The notes: generated from the sequence alone by a model not told the origin. A DNA stretch of 64,000 nt from Cupriavidus lacunae (GCF_003353055.1 NZ_QKWJ01000004.1:124001-188000), one strand, 5' to 3'. Positions 53,010-63,519 are shown, numbered from the stretch's first letter. Made by a program: numbers and translations.

Positions 53010-53933
53010 ATGTTCCTATTTCAGCAACCGGCCGTACGCGATGCACAGGTGCTCACCCGGCTTCCGGAGTCGTTCCGTCGGCACGACCCCGACAACGCGT
53101 GGGCGCATGCCAATCGCGGCGGGGCGACGATCGACTCATTCCTGGAGGGGCCGGTCTGGGCCGATGGCCATCTCTGGGTGACGGACATCCCCTACGGTCG
53201 CATTTTCCGTGTTTCGATGCAGGGCGACTGGGAGCTTGTTGCCGAGTATGACGGTGAACCGAATGGCATGAAGCGCCTGGCCAGCGGTGATTTCCTGATC
53301 ACCGACTATCGCAACGGCCTGGTGCGTCTGGATGCAAACTCGGGAACCGTAACCCCGTTTCTTGAGCGTAGGAATTCGGAGCGCTTCCGTGGCGTCAACG
53401 ATCTGGCCTTCGATTCGCAGGGCAATCTCTACTTCACCGACCAGGGCCAGACCGGCTTGCACGATCCGACGGGCCGCGTCTATCGACTGACGCCCGACGG
53501 CAAGCTGGACGTCTTGCTGGACAACGCACCGAGCCCGAACGGTGTTGTCCTGTCGCCTGACGAGAGGGTGCTGTTCGTCGCGATGACCCGCGGGAACAGC
53601 GTATGGCGCGTGCCGTTGCAGGCCGACGGTTCGGTCAGCAAGGTCGGGCAGTTCTTTTCCTCTTACGGCCCGAGCGGCCCCGATGGTCTGGCAATGAGAT
53701 CGGATGGCCATCTGCTGGTGGCGAATCCTGGACTTGGTTATGTCTGGGTGCTCAACCATCGCGCCGAACCTGTGGAGGTGATTCGTAGCCCGGGTGGCAC
53801 ATCGCTGACCAATCTGTGCTTTGGCGGCACCGAAGGCACCACGCTATTCATGACCGAGTCGACCACCGGGGCGATCCTGTGCGCCGACATGTCGGTGGGC
53901 GGTGCACCCGTGCACGAAGGACGGCTGACGTGA
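53010..53933 (+). CDS. SMP-30/gluconolactonase-family lactonase
   Basis: 307 residues. A six-bladed propeller with FLEGPVWADGHLWVTDIPYG (metal Glu), GEPNGMKRLASGDFLITDYR, VNDLAFDSQGNLYFTDQGQ and SPNGVVLSPDERVLFVAMTR, i.e. the calcium/zinc-dependent SMP-30 pattern. It opens sugar or dicarboxylic-acid lactones. There is no signal peptide, so it is cytoplasmic. It overlaps the next gene by 4 bp (GTGA), tightly linking lactonase and amidohydrolase. Confidence 0.9.
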   Translation: MFLFQQPAVRDAQVLTRLPESFRRHDPDNAWAHANRGGATIDSFLEGPVWADGHLWVTDIPYGRIFRVSMQGDWELVAEYDGEPNGMKRLASGDFLITDYRNGLVRLDANSGTVTPFLERRNSERFRGVNDLAFDSQGNLYFTDQGQTGLHDPTGRVYRLTPDGKLDVLLDNAPSPNGVVLSPDERVLFVAMTRGNSVWRVPLQADGSVSKVGQFFSSYGPSGPDGLAMRSDGHLLVANPGLGYVWVLNHRAEPVEVIRSPGGTSLTNLCFGGTEGTTLFMTESTTGAILCADMSVGGAPVHEGRLT

Positions 53934-54784
53934 GCCGAATTTCGGGCGTTCTGGCCATGCCGGACGCATGCGATTGCCATACACACGTGTATGGCAGCCG
54001 GTATCCGGTGGCCGCAGGCGCTACGTTGAGGCCAGCCGATGCCTCGGTCAACGACTATCGCAAGATCCAGCGTGCTTTGGGTACATCGCGAGTCGTTGTC
54101 GTGACGCCTTCGACCTATGGGAACGACAACGCCTGCACGGTCGATGCCCTGGCACAGTTCGGCAAGAACGCGCGTGGCGTGGCAGTCGTGGACGACAGCG
54201 TCACCGAGGCCGAACTCCGGCATCTGCATCAGGCCGGAATCAGGGGAATTCGCTTCAATCTGACATTGCCCGCACCGGTGCAGCTCGAAAATCTGCCAAC
54301 GCTTGCGGCACGTATTGCCCCACTAGGTTGGCATGTCCAGCTCAACCTGCCGCCTGCATGGTTGCCGGATATTGCGGGAACGCTGGCGGCGCTTCCGGTG
54401 CCGATTGTGTTCGACCACTATGGACATCTGTCGCCCGGCAACCCGCAAGCTGAGGCGTCCTTTCGTGTCATCGCGGAGCTGCTATCCGCTGGCAAGGCGT
54501 GGGTCAAGCTATCGGGTCCGTATATCGAATCGCGAGAGGGGCCGCCACATTTTGCTGACGTGCAACCGCTGGCTGCCCGCTATCTGGCGCTTGCACCGGA
54601 GCGCCTGGTGTGGGGCTCCGATTGGCCGCATCCGACTCAGCGGGCCAGGACTGATGGGTGTGTCGACGATGTGGCGTTGCTGCAAACGTTCCTGGACTGG
54701 TGTGAGTCGGCGGATCTGGCCCACCGCGTGCTCGTCAGCAATCCGCAAACGCTCTACGGCTTCGAACATCCCGAACAAGCGTGA
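53930..54784 (+). CDS. Amidohydrolase, COG3618 (LigI / galactarolactone isomerase-like)
   Basis: 284 residues from GTG 53930. DACDCHTHVYGSRYPV (His17, His19), GIRGIRFNL, VFDHYGHL and LVWGSDWPHPT with the active-site Asp form the TIM-barrel set of the LigI / D-galactarolactone isomerase group. These hydrolyse 2-pyrone-4,6-dicarboxylate or isomerise aldarolactones, chiefly without a bound metal. Paired with a lactonase, a lactone isomerase or hydrolase is the best reading. Which lactone is unknown. Confidence 0.87.
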   Translation: MSRISGVLAMPDACDCHTHVYGSRYPVAAGATLRPADASVNDYRKIQRALGTSRVVVVTPSTYGNDNACTVDALAQFGKNARGVAVVDDSVTEAELRHLHQAGIRGIRFNLTLPAPVQLENLPTLAARIAPLGWHVQLNLPPAWLPDIAGTLAALPVPIVFDHYGHLSPGNPQAEASFRVIAELLSAGKAWVKLSGPYIESREGPPHFADVQPLAARYLALAPERLVWGSDWPHPTQRARTDGCVDDVALLQTFLDWCESADLAHRVLVSNPQTLYGFEHPEQA

Positions 54785-54848
54785 AGATCAATGCCGGTAC
54801 GCACTGCCTGCGACTGGCCAAACCAAAAGAAAAGTATTGGAGACGAAG

Positions 54849-55850
54849 ATGTTCCACAGACCATTCCTGTGCACACGCATGGGCAAGCTGGGCATCGCGA
54901 TGTGCCTTGCTTCCGCTTCGCTTTACGCAGGTGTTGCGCAAGCCCAAGCGGACTGGCCCAACAAGGTAATCAACTATGTTGTGCCGTATCCCGCCGGTGG
55001 CACGACAGACATCCTTGCCCGTCTGATCGCGCAAAAGCTCGGCCAGGCATTGCACACCACCGTTATCGTTGAGAACCGACCCGGTGCCACGGGCGCGATC
55101 GGTTCTGCCTTCGTGGCGCGTTCCGCTCCCGATGGCTACACGCTGCTCGGCGCCTCGACCGCCTCGCACGCGATCAACCCCGCGCTGAATCCGAAACTGC
55201 CGTATGACGCTGTCAAATCGTTCACGCCGGTGGCCCTGCTGGGCACCATTCCCAGCGTGCTCATCGTCGGCCCGAACAGTCCATACAAGAACGTCAAGGA
55301 ATTGGTCGGCGCCGCCAAAAGCAAGCCTGGCGTCGTGAGCTACGCGTCGGGTGGCAATGGCACGATCCTGCAGATGTCGGCGGAGTTGTTGCAGCAACAG
55401 GAAAGCGTGCGCATGACCCATGTGCCCTACAAGGGCGATGTCCCGGCAATCCAGGATGTCATGGCCGGTCATGTCGATTTCATGTTTGCGCCCACGGCGC
55501 CGATTCTGCCGCATGTCCAGGCCGGCAAGCTGCGAGCACTGGCGGTGGCCACAGCAGCGCGCGTACCAAGCCTGCCGAAGGTGCCGACGATGGCCGAAGC
55601 GGGCGTGGCGAACTTTGAAGCGGAGCAATGGCAAGGCATCTTCGCGCCCGCCGGCACGCCGCCGGCCATCGTCCAGCGGCTGAACGCGGAGATCAACCGC
55701 GCGTTGCAGGACCCGGAAGTCAAGGCGCAGCTCGGCAAGCTCGGGATCAAGATCGTGGGCGGTGCGCCGGAACGGCTGGCCGAAATGCAGAAAGCCGATA
55801 TCGCGAAGTGGAGCCGCGTCGGCAAGGCGGCCAACATCACACTGGAGTAA
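54849..55850 (+). CDS. Bug-family solute-binding protein, operon copy 3
   Basis: 333 residues with a long signal peptide (about 1-34; GIAMCLASASLYAGVAQAQA). Motifs WPNKVINYVVPYPAGGTTDI, VIVENRPGATGAIGSAFVAR and HVPYKGDVPAIQDVMAGHVD are intact. Last recognised gene of the operon, 64 bp after the amidohydrolase. A short frame (ATG 55854) starts right after it but is only 25 codons. Confidence 0.9.
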   Translation: MFHRPFLCTRMGKLGIAMCLASASLYAGVAQAQADWPNKVINYVVPYPAGGTTDILARLIAQKLGQALHTTVIVENRPGATGAIGSAFVARSAPDGYTLLGASTASHAINPALNPKLPYDAVKSFTPVALLGTIPSVLIVGPNSPYKNVKELVGAAKSKPGVVSYASGGNGTILQMSAELLQQQESVRMTHVPYKGDVPAIQDVMAGHVDFMFAPTAPILPHVQAGKLRALAVATAARVPSLPKVPTMAEAGVANFEAEQWQGIFAPAGTPPAIVQRLNAEINRALQDPEVKAQLGKLGIKIVGGAPERLAEMQKADIAKWSRVGKAANITLE

Positions 55851-56182
55851 GCGATGGTAGACATCTTTGGGCCGCAGCGCTGGACGCGCCGCCGGAAGCG
55901 ATGGGCAACGGCACTTCCCGACACCCACTGAGGCCCTTCGACGCCGCCGGAACTCAACGGGAGCTCAGCCATGTTGGCCGGCAGCCGACCGGCCAGCTTG
56001 CCACGTCGCGTCAGTAGCAAAACTGCCAACAACAGTGGGAGACCGCACATACCGCGGATCCGGTGCCTTTAACACTGGCGGGTGTCAATCTGCGTTCTGC
56101 AGTGCAACATGACAGGGTCGGTGACACCAAAGGTTGTGCAGCCAGCCACACACGCGCGGCCGCAAGGAACTGGGGAAGCTGA
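55851..56182 (+). other. 3' flank of the operon, possible truncated gene start
   Basis: 332 bp with no complete gene. ATG 55854 (MVDIFGPQRW) has a ribosome site in the preceding stop region and runs for 25 codons; it may be the beginning of an eighth operon gene that was cut off. From about 56000 the base composition falls toward the AT-richer acyltransferase gene, so the operon end may be a junction. Confidence 0.35.
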
Positions 56183-57463
56183 ATGAAAGAAAATTTGCCG
56201 GGCCTGGACTGTCTGCGTTTTTCGCTTGCCTGCTATCTTGTTCTTTTTCACACGCTTTTGGGATATCCGGGTGTCGAAACGATTCCGCTGGCTGGCATCT
56301 TCAAGTTCGGCGGATATGTGACCAGCACCTTTTTTATTCTATCCGGGTTCATTCTGGCGCATGTCTATGTTGGGGCGAGTACAGACAAGGAACTGAGAGT
56401 TCCAGCGTCTGTATTCATCTTTAACCGATTTTTCAATATCTATCCCATACACATTATTACGCTGCTTCTGACAGTCGGATTGATGGCTTTGGGCTCCCAT
56501 ATTTACGACGTTGATCTGAGTTGGGTGGATTCGACGCCGCCACCACGCTACACGATGAGCCCGGTAGAACTTGCCGTCAATTTGATAATGCAAGTCACGT
56601 TGCTTCAGGCGTGGAATCCGTTCTACGCCACCTTCAACATCCCGGCATGGTCGTTGTCAACGCTGTTCTTCTTTTACTTATCCTTCCCGCTGCTCGCACC
56701 GCGGTTGCTCCGTATGCGCCGAAAGTACGCTGTCCTTCTTGCCATGTGGGCCGCTTGCCTGCTGCCGGCACTAGCCGTGGCGCTGTTTGCATCTGGCGAG
56801 CCATGGGCAATCGGGACACTTCACACGAATCCGCTGGTGCGGCTTCCCGAATTCCTGGCGGGGATTGTCGCGTACGGCATTTTCACCGAAGATGATGCAC
56901 GCATCACCTGCTTTGTGGCTCGCCATCGGTGCGTCGAAATACTAATGCTTGCAGCTATTTTCATCGGCGCGGCTTATCTGTTCGCGAATGGCTCACTATT
57001 TTTACGGGTCCTGCTTCATAATGGGATCATGATGCCAACGCAAATTGCATTGATTCTAGTCTGTGCCAGCATGCTGCGAGAAGCGTCGCAACGAACGGTG
57101 AACTGGGCCAGGCGCCTTGGTAACGCGTCGTTGTCAATATTCGCCATCCAATGGCCGCTTTTCATCCTGTTTATAAAAATTCAAAAGGCGCTGGAGATAC
57201 CATACCCGCTTCTGTCCTGCGTTCATAGGGTGCACGAATGTGTTCAGGCAGTGAACGCGGCTCCGCCACGGCTTTATTACTATCCGGCCTATCTGCTCGT
57301 GACCCTTCTCGTATCCGTTGTTTTCCAGGAGAGGGTTATCGTCCCGCTGAGAAACATCCTGCGTCGAATGTCTGGCCGTCAGCAGCGTGTCACCGCCCCA
57401 TCGGCGCCATTAGTTTCCCAGCCGGCTTCAAACGCGCGCGTTAAAGAGGCGGACGTGTCATAG
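56183..57463 (+). CDS. Acyltransferase family 3 membrane protein (OafA/YrhL-like)
   Basis: 426 residues with about ten membrane helices. The start LPGLDCLRFSLACYLVLFHTLLGYPG has the RFxxAxxVxxxH-like pattern (here with His 28) of O-acyltransferases, with STFFILSGFILAHVY and FNRFFNIYPIHIITL after it. It acetylates or acylates sugars of polysaccharides or other surface compounds. The coding sequence is clearly AT-richer, with many TTT, ATT and AAT codons, than all neighbours, which suggests acquisition by transfer. No polysaccharide gene is adjacent. Confidence 0.85.
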   Translation: MKENLPGLDCLRFSLACYLVLFHTLLGYPGVETIPLAGIFKFGGYVTSTFFILSGFILAHVYVGASTDKELRVPASVFIFNRFFNIYPIHIITLLLTVGLMALGSHIYDVDLSWVDSTPPPRYTMSPVELAVNLIMQVTLLQAWNPFYATFNIPAWSLSTLFFFYLSFPLLAPRLLRMRRKYAVLLAMWAACLLPALAVALFASGEPWAIGTLHTNPLVRLPEFLAGIVAYGIFTEDDARITCFVARHRCVEILMLAAIFIGAAYLFANGSLFLRVLLHNGIMMPTQIALILVCASMLREASQRTVNWARRLGNASLSIFAIQWPLFILFIKIQKALEIPYPLLSCVHRVHECVQAVNAAPPRLYYYPAYLLVTLLVSVVFQERVIVPLRNILRRMSGRQQRVTAPSAPLVSQPASNARVKEADVS

Positions 57464-57588
57464 CGCGATGGCGACCATCAGCCGGCTGTGGTCGGCGGAC
57501 AGGTTTTCGTTGCGCAGGTAGGCCCGACGCGATGGAAGGGCGATGGGCGCAAACTCGACAAGTTGCGCCGGATCACGTTCTCCCTTCT
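57458..57588 (-). pseudogene. Possible C-terminal remnant after the nitroreductase gene
   Basis: A minus-strand frame ending at 57458 reads RDPAQLVEFAPIALPSRRAY and then LRNENLSADHSRLMVAIAL before the stop, with good codon bias but no start; it begins within the nitroreductase stop region. It overlaps the acyltransferase end by 6 bp. It may be the tail of a gene cut by the acyltransferase insertion. The family is not recognised. Confidence 0.25.
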
Positions 57589-58221
57589 TCAGAGCAGTTG
57601 GCAGGCCTCGTCAAACTCCAGGCGGGGGCTGCGCGGGAACAGCTTGGCAGGGTCGCCGTAGCCCAGATTGCACAGGAAGTTCGATTTCACATGGCTGTCC
57701 GGGAAATACTCGAGCTGGAAGGCATTCTCCTTCGGGTCCGCCGGAAAGAATTCGTGATCGACCTTGGCATTGTCGAAGCCGGACATCGGCCCGCAGTCGA
57801 GCCCCAGCGAACGGGCGGCAATCATGAAATACGCGCCCTGCAGGGAACTGTTCCGCCTCGCGGTGGTGAGCGCGAGCTCCGGCGTGTCGGTGAACCATGA
57901 GCGTGCGTCCGCATGCGGGAACAGCTTGGGCAGAAGTTCGTAGAACTTGATGTCGAAGGCGATGATGGCGGTGACCGGCGCGGCCATGGTCTTTTCCACA
58001 TTGCCCGGCGCCAGCGCGGGCAACAGGCGTTGTTTGGCCTCAGGGGTCCGCAGGAACAAGATGCGCGCGGGAGAGCAGTTGGCGCTGGTCGGCCCCCATT
58101 TCATCAGGTCATAGAGCTGCCGCAGGGTCTCGTCGCTCACGGGCTGGTTCAGCCATGCGTTGTGCGTGCGTGCCTCGCGAAAGATCAGATCCATGCCGTC
58201 CTCGCTCAAGCGCTTGTTCAT
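57589..58221 (-). CDS. RutE/malonic semialdehyde reductase-like nitroreductase
   Basis: 210 residues from ATG 58221 (AAGGAGATAACC). The nitroreductase fold contains [37 protein letters not shown] and [25 protein letters not shown], with the end [16 protein letters not shown] typical of the RutE/3-hydroxypropanoate dehydrogenase group. FMN-dependent reduction of malonic semialdehyde or a similar aldehyde is the family role, used in uracil breakdown. No other rut gene is nearby, so a general enal or aldehyde reductase is equally possible. Confidence 0.87.
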   Translation of the reverse strand: MNKRLSEDGMDLIFREARTHNAWLNQPVSDETLRQLYDLMKWGPTSANCSPARILFLRTPEAKQRLLPALAPGNVEKTMAAPVTAIIAFDIKFYELLPKLFPHADARSWFTDTPELALTTARRNSSLQGAYFMIAARSLGLDCGPMSGFDNAKVDHEFFPADPKENAFQLEYFPDSHVKSNFLCNLGYGDPAKLFPRSPRLEFDEACQLL

Positions 58222-58484
58222 GGTTATCTCCTTGCAATGGGATGGGACACGCGGCTGCCTGGCCGGGTCGCCGCGTCTGTCTAGCATAGGCAACGCCGGT
58301 CGCCGCCGCGCCGCCGGTTTGCGCATGGGGCAGGGGCTTCGGTGTTCGAAACGTCACTCTGAACGAAACGCGCCGTGGTCCGCTCGACGTGGCGATTGCC
58401 GGCCCTGGATTGCCGGCCCTGACACGCAGGGCGATACTCGCGACAAGTTGGCGTCCCTGTGCCACGACAAGAAAAGGGGGAGCA

Positions 58485-59660
58485 ATGGACGAGAAGACAA
58501 AAGCGCCAGGCGCCGGCCCCGCGCAAGCCGAGGTGGCGCCGTTCGCCGGGCTACCGGGCCAGGTCGTGCTGGTACTGCAAGGTGGTGGCGCGCTTGGCGC
58601 CTACCAGGTAGGGGTCTATCAGGCACTGCATGAGGCGGGCCTCGAGCCGGAGTGGGTGATCGGCACCTCGATCGGGGCGATCAACGGGGCCATCATCGCC
58701 GGCAATCCGCCAGAGCAGCGGCTCCCCCGGCTCAAGCAGTTCTGGGACGGCGTTGCCTGTCGCGACGCCGCTCCGGGAAGCGGCAGCTTTCGCCAGTTCG
58801 AGGACTGGCTGAGGGTGCTGTCGGTCACAACCCAGGGGATTCCGTCGTTCTTCACCCCAAGCCCCGAGGCCTGGTGGCTGGGCGTACGCGCCACTGTCGG
58901 CCTGGCCAGGGCAGCCTTCTACTCCACTTCTCCGTTGCGCGCGACCCTGGCCAGACTGGTCGATTTCGACTACCTGAACGCCAGGCAGACAAGGCTGACG
59001 GTCGGCACGGTCAGTGTCCGCAGCGGCCGCATGCGCTACTTCACCAACCGCGACGCGCCGCTGGACGTCGATCATGTGATGGCTTCGGCAGCGTTCCCGC
59101 CTGGCTTCCCCTCCGTGCAGGTCGACGGCGAGCCGTACTGGGACGGCGGCATCTATTCGAACACCCCGCTCGAAGCGGTTCTCGATGACCGCCCGCGCCG
59201 CAGCTCGCTGATCTTCGCCGTGCAGCTTTGGCCCGCCAGCGGCCCCGAGCCCGATTCCATCTGGCAGGTAATGAGCCGGCTGCGGGACATCCAGTATTCC
59301 AGCCGGGCGGAATCCCATCTGGAGCGGCAGCGGCAGATCCACCGCCTGCGGCATGTCATCCGCGAACTGGGGAAGCACATTCCGGAGAGCGAACGCGGAC
59401 AAGCTGACGTGCAGGAGCTACTCGGCTGGGGGTGTGGGACGACCATGCACGTGGTCGAGCTCGATGCACCGCAGCTCGACGGCAACGACATGCACCGTGA
59501 TATCGACTTCTCCACTTGCGGGATCGAGCGCCGATGGACGGCAGGGTACCAGGACACGCGATGCGCACTGGAGCGTGCCCCATGGCGCCAGCCGCTGGAT
59601 CCGATAGAGGGGATTGCCGTGCACCGGAGCAGCGCGGGGATGCCGGATGCGTGCGGTTGA
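58485..59660 (+). CDS. Patatin-like phospholipase
   Basis: 391 residues from ATG 58485 (GGGGGAG upstream). QGGGALGAYQVGVYQAL is the oxyanion-hole motif (33-38), GTSIGAING holds the nucleophile Ser62, and YWDGGIYSNTPLE has the catalytic Asp220. The C-terminal part after residue 250 (RLRHVIRELGKHIPESERGQ) is typical of the DUF3734-type bacterial patatins linked to storage or lipid turnover. The Ser-Asp dyad is intact. Cytoplasmic or membrane-peripheral. Divergent from the nitroreductase. Confidence 0.9.
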   Translation: MDEKTKAPGAGPAQAEVAPFAGLPGQVVLVLQGGGALGAYQVGVYQALHEAGLEPEWVIGTSIGAINGAIIAGNPPEQRLPRLKQFWDGVACRDAAPGSGSFRQFEDWLRVLSVTTQGIPSFFTPSPEAWWLGVRATVGLARAAFYSTSPLRATLARLVDFDYLNARQTRLTVGTVSVRSGRMRYFTNRDAPLDVDHVMASAAFPPGFPSVQVDGEPYWDGGIYSNTPLEAVLDDRPRRSSLIFAVQLWPASGPEPDSIWQVMSRLRDIQYSSRAESHLERQRQIHRLRHVIRELGKHIPESERGQADVQELLGWGCGTTMHVVELDAPQLDGNDMHRDIDFSTCGIERRWTAGYQDTRCALERAPWRQPLDPIEGIAVHRSSAGMPDACG

Positions 59661-59865
59661 TGCGTAGGTATTGGGGAGGTGTCCGCGTTGTTGTCGTGAA
59701 GAGTTAAGTTCGAGACATCCAATGTAAAGCGGGAAGTAGTGCGAGGCCAGATGATGCAATCGTTGTGCACCGCCGTGCCGAAGATGGTGCTGCAAACGGG
59801 GCTCTAAAGCTTTTTCATCTAGTTCGACATCTCGACATTCCCATTCAAATTGGAGATCCATCACC

Positions 59866-60921
59866 ATGAACTTCCTTGACGGCCACCTGTATCCGGAGAA
59901 CCAGCAGCCGCTGATCATCACCGCCGCGCCCTATGCGCCGGGCTGGATTCCCTCAGACTTCCCGGAAGATATCCCTGTCACGATGGAGGACCAGATCCAG
60001 AAGGCGGTGGATTGCTATGAAGCCGGCGCCACCGTGCTGCATCTGCATGTGCGCGAACCCGATGGCAGGGGCAGCAAGCGCCTGTCCATGTTCAATGAGC
60101 TGATCGCCGGGGTGCGCGCCCGCGTGCCGGAAATGGTCATCCAGGTGGGGGGCTCCATCAGCTTCGCGCCGGAAGAAGGCCAGGCCGCCAAATGGCTTAG
60201 CGATGACACGCGGCATATGCTGGCCGAGCTCGATCCGAAGCCTGACCAGGTAACGGTGACCGTCAACACCACGCAGATGAATGTGACGGAGCATGCTGGC
60301 GTGGATGACTTCAAGGGCGTGTCGCGAGGGTTCCCGCACCTCTACGATACCTACAAGGACATGATCGTGCCCTCGAATCCCAGCTGGGTCGAGGAGCACA
60401 TCCGGCGCCTGACGGCCGCCGGAATCCAGAGTGAGTTCCAGTGCTACAACATCAACAGCTTTGAAACGATCGAGCGGATGATTCGCCGCGGCGTCTATAA
60501 GGGGCCACTGGTGATGAACTGGGTGGCGATCAGCGGCGGCATGGATCAGGCGAACATCTACAACCTGGCCAACTTCCTGCGTGCCGCGCCCGACGGCGCG
60601 GTGATCACGGTGGAGAGTTCGGTGCTGAATGTGCTGCCCGTGAATATGATCGGCATCGCTCTGGGCCTGCACGTGCGGTGCGGCATCGAGGATGTACTCT
60701 GGAACCAGACCCGCACGGGAAAGATGTCCTCCGTCGAGCAGATCAAGCAACTGGTGCGTATCGCCGGCGAATTTGGCCGCCCCATCGCGACAGCGCAACA
60801 GGCACGAGAGATCATGCAGATCGGGGTCTTCTACGACACGGCGGAAGAGACGCTGCAGAAGAATGGCTTCGCGCCCAATCGTAACGGTGGCAACCAGGGA
60901 TTCCTGCGCAAGCCGACCTGA
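59866..60921 (+). CDS. Beta-keto acid cleavage enzyme (BKACE, DUF849), copy 2
   Basis: 351 residues. It is roughly four-fifths identical by eye to copy 1 at 35711, with the same LHLHVRE zinc motif, the same VQVGGSISFAPE region and the same C-terminal GFAPNRNGGNQGFLRK. Differences cluster at residues 138-155 (GVSRGFPHLYDTYKDMIVPS against GTSRENPAIFNAYKEMTVPA), which may alter the substrate pocket. It is convergent with a citrate-type carrier gene and followed by an isocitrate-type dehydrogenase cluster, a different context from copy 1. Confidence 0.9.
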   Translation: MNFLDGHLYPENQQPLIITAAPYAPGWIPSDFPEDIPVTMEDQIQKAVDCYEAGATVLHLHVREPDGRGSKRLSMFNELIAGVRARVPEMVIQVGGSISFAPEEGQAAKWLSDDTRHMLAELDPKPDQVTVTVNTTQMNVTEHAGVDDFKGVSRGFPHLYDTYKDMIVPSNPSWVEEHIRRLTAAGIQSEFQCYNINSFETIERMIRRGVYKGPLVMNWVAISGGMDQANIYNLANFLRAAPDGAVITVESSVLNVLPVNMIGIALGLHVRCGIEDVLWNQTRTGKMSSVEQIKQLVRIAGEFGRPIATAQQAREIMQIGVFYDTAEETLQKNGFAPNRNGGNQGFLRKPT

Positions 60922-60969
60922 AGCCTTTGGCGGGGGTGTCGGCCGGCGCGGCGACGAGGGTCCGCGCTG

Positions 60970-62292
60970 TCAGGCAACCCTGCCAATGACAGGAACCACA
61001 CCGAAGGCAACGGTAGCCAGCATCATGACCCCGGCTGCCGACAGCGCCCAGAGCAGCGTATAGCGCTGGTGATCGCCAAATTCGACCTCGGCCAGGCCAA
61101 CCAGCAAATAAGTCGACGCGACCAGCGGGCTGAGCAGGTGAACCTGCTGCCCGATCAGCGACGCGCGTCCGATCTCCGCTGCCCCGATGCCATAGACAGC
61201 GGCGGCCTTGGCCAGGATCGGCAGGATGCCGAAGTAGAACGCGTCGTTTGAGACAAAGAATGTGAAGGGGATGCTCAGCACCCCGGTCACCATGGCCATG
61301 TAGGGGCCCATCCAGTCCGGCACGGCGCTGATGACGCTGTTTGCGATCGCGTCGACCATCTTGGTGCCAGACAGGATGCCGACGAAGATGCCGGCGGCGA
61401 AGATCAGCGAGACGACCGGCACGACGTTGGCGGCATGCGCGCTGATCCGCTCTTTCTGTTCGTGCAGGCTCGGGTAGTTGACCATCAGCGCGATGGCGGA
61501 TGCGACGATAAACAGCGCTGGCAGCGGGAAGGTGCCGAGAATCAGCAGCACCATCAGCCCGATGGTCAGCAGGAAGTTGAACCACAGCAGCTTCGGCCTG
61601 GCGATCTGCGGATCGCCGGCGGCAACCTCCGGCGCGGCATGGCCGTCATGACTGGACCCGGCCGCCATCATGGCGATGGTGCCAAGCCGGTTGCGTTCGC
61701 GGCGGCCAAGCAGGAAGGCCACGAACAGGCCCCACATGCCGGTGACGATCATCGGCAGGATCATCGGCACGAACAGCGAGCCCACGTCCACACCCAGTGC
61801 GCTGGCAGCACGCGCGGTCGGGCCGCCCCAGGGCAGGATGTTCATCAGCCCGCCCGCCATCATGATCACGCAGGCCAGCACAAGCCGGCTGATGCCCAGC
61901 CGCTTGTAGAGCGGAAGCATCGCGGCGCAGGTGATCATGTAGGTGGTCGAGCCGTCGCCGTCGAGCGAGACCAACGCGGCCAGCACAAAGGTGCCCATGA
62001 TGATCTTGACCGGATCGCCGCCTACCACCTTCAGGATCGCGCGCACCACCGGGTCGAACAGGCCGGCATCGATCATGACGCCGAAATACAGGATGGCGAA
62101 CATCAGCATCACGCCGGTCGGCGCCAGCTTCTTGACGCCGTCGAGCATCATCGGGCCGAGTTCCGGGCCGAAACCGCCGATCGCGCCGAACGCAATCGGG
62201 ACGAGAATCAGCGCCACCATGGCGGAGAGTCGCTTGGTCATGATCAGTGCCATGAACACGATCACCATCGAATAGGCGAGCAGGGTCAACAT
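60970..62292 (-). CDS. CitMHS-family citrate-type carrier
   Basis: 440 residues from ATG 62292 (GGAGATAC ribosome site). About twelve membrane segments. The CitMHS pattern is visible in LLAYSMVIVFMALIMTKRLS, LILVPIAFGAIGGFG, ALVSLDGDGSTTYMITCAAM, MNILPWGGPTARAASALG and FVSNDAFYFGILPILAKAA. The family takes up citrate complexed with Mg or other divalent metal with a proton. It is downstream of the isocitrate/isopropylmalate-type dehydrogenase on the same strand, so uptake and oxidation of a tricarboxylate-like acid is suggested. Confidence 0.88.
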   Translation of the reverse strand: MLTLLAYSMVIVFMALIMTKRLSAMVALILVPIAFGAIGGFGPELGPMMLDGVKKLAPTGVMLMFAILYFGVMIDAGLFDPVVRAILKVVGGDPVKIIMGTFVLAALVSLDGDGSTTYMITCAAMLPLYKRLGISRLVLACVIMMAGGLMNILPWGGPTARAASALGVDVGSLFVPMILPMIVTGMWGLFVAFLLGRRERNRLGTIAMMAAGSSHDGHAAPEVAAGDPQIARPKLLWFNFLLTIGLMVLLILGTFPLPALFIVASAIALMVNYPSLHEQKERISAHAANVVPVVSLIFAAGIFVGILSGTKMVDAIANSVISAVPDWMGPYMAMVTGVLSIPFTFFVSNDAFYFGILPILAKAAAVYGIGAAEIGRASLIGQQVHLLSPLVASTYLLVGLAEVEFGDHQRYTLLWALSAAGVMMLATVAFGVVPVIGRVA

Positions 62293-62392
62293 CTTCTTCT
62301 GTATCTCCTTGCCGCCCTGTCGCGTGGGGCGCTTGGGGGCGGGTGTGTGTGCGTCCGTATGGCGCACGAGGTTAAGGCCGCGACCGATCCCG

Positions 62393-62414
62393 CCGGCACG
62401 CCAGGGCGTGCCGG
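62393..62414 (-). terminator. Hairpin between dehydrogenase and carrier genes
   Basis: CCGGCACGCC (62393-62402) and GGCGTGCCGG (62405-62414) pair perfectly over 10 bp with a very short loop. Lying 65 bp after the dehydrogenase stop and 100 bp before the carrier start, it could end or attenuate the transcript. No T run follows on the minus strand. Confidence 0.45.
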
Positions 62415-62478
62415 ATAGGGAATGACCGCGGAGGGGGCAGTCTTGCGCGCTGGCCCATGCGGGCCGCGCGGGCGTGGG

Positions 62479-63519
<1,041 letters not shown>

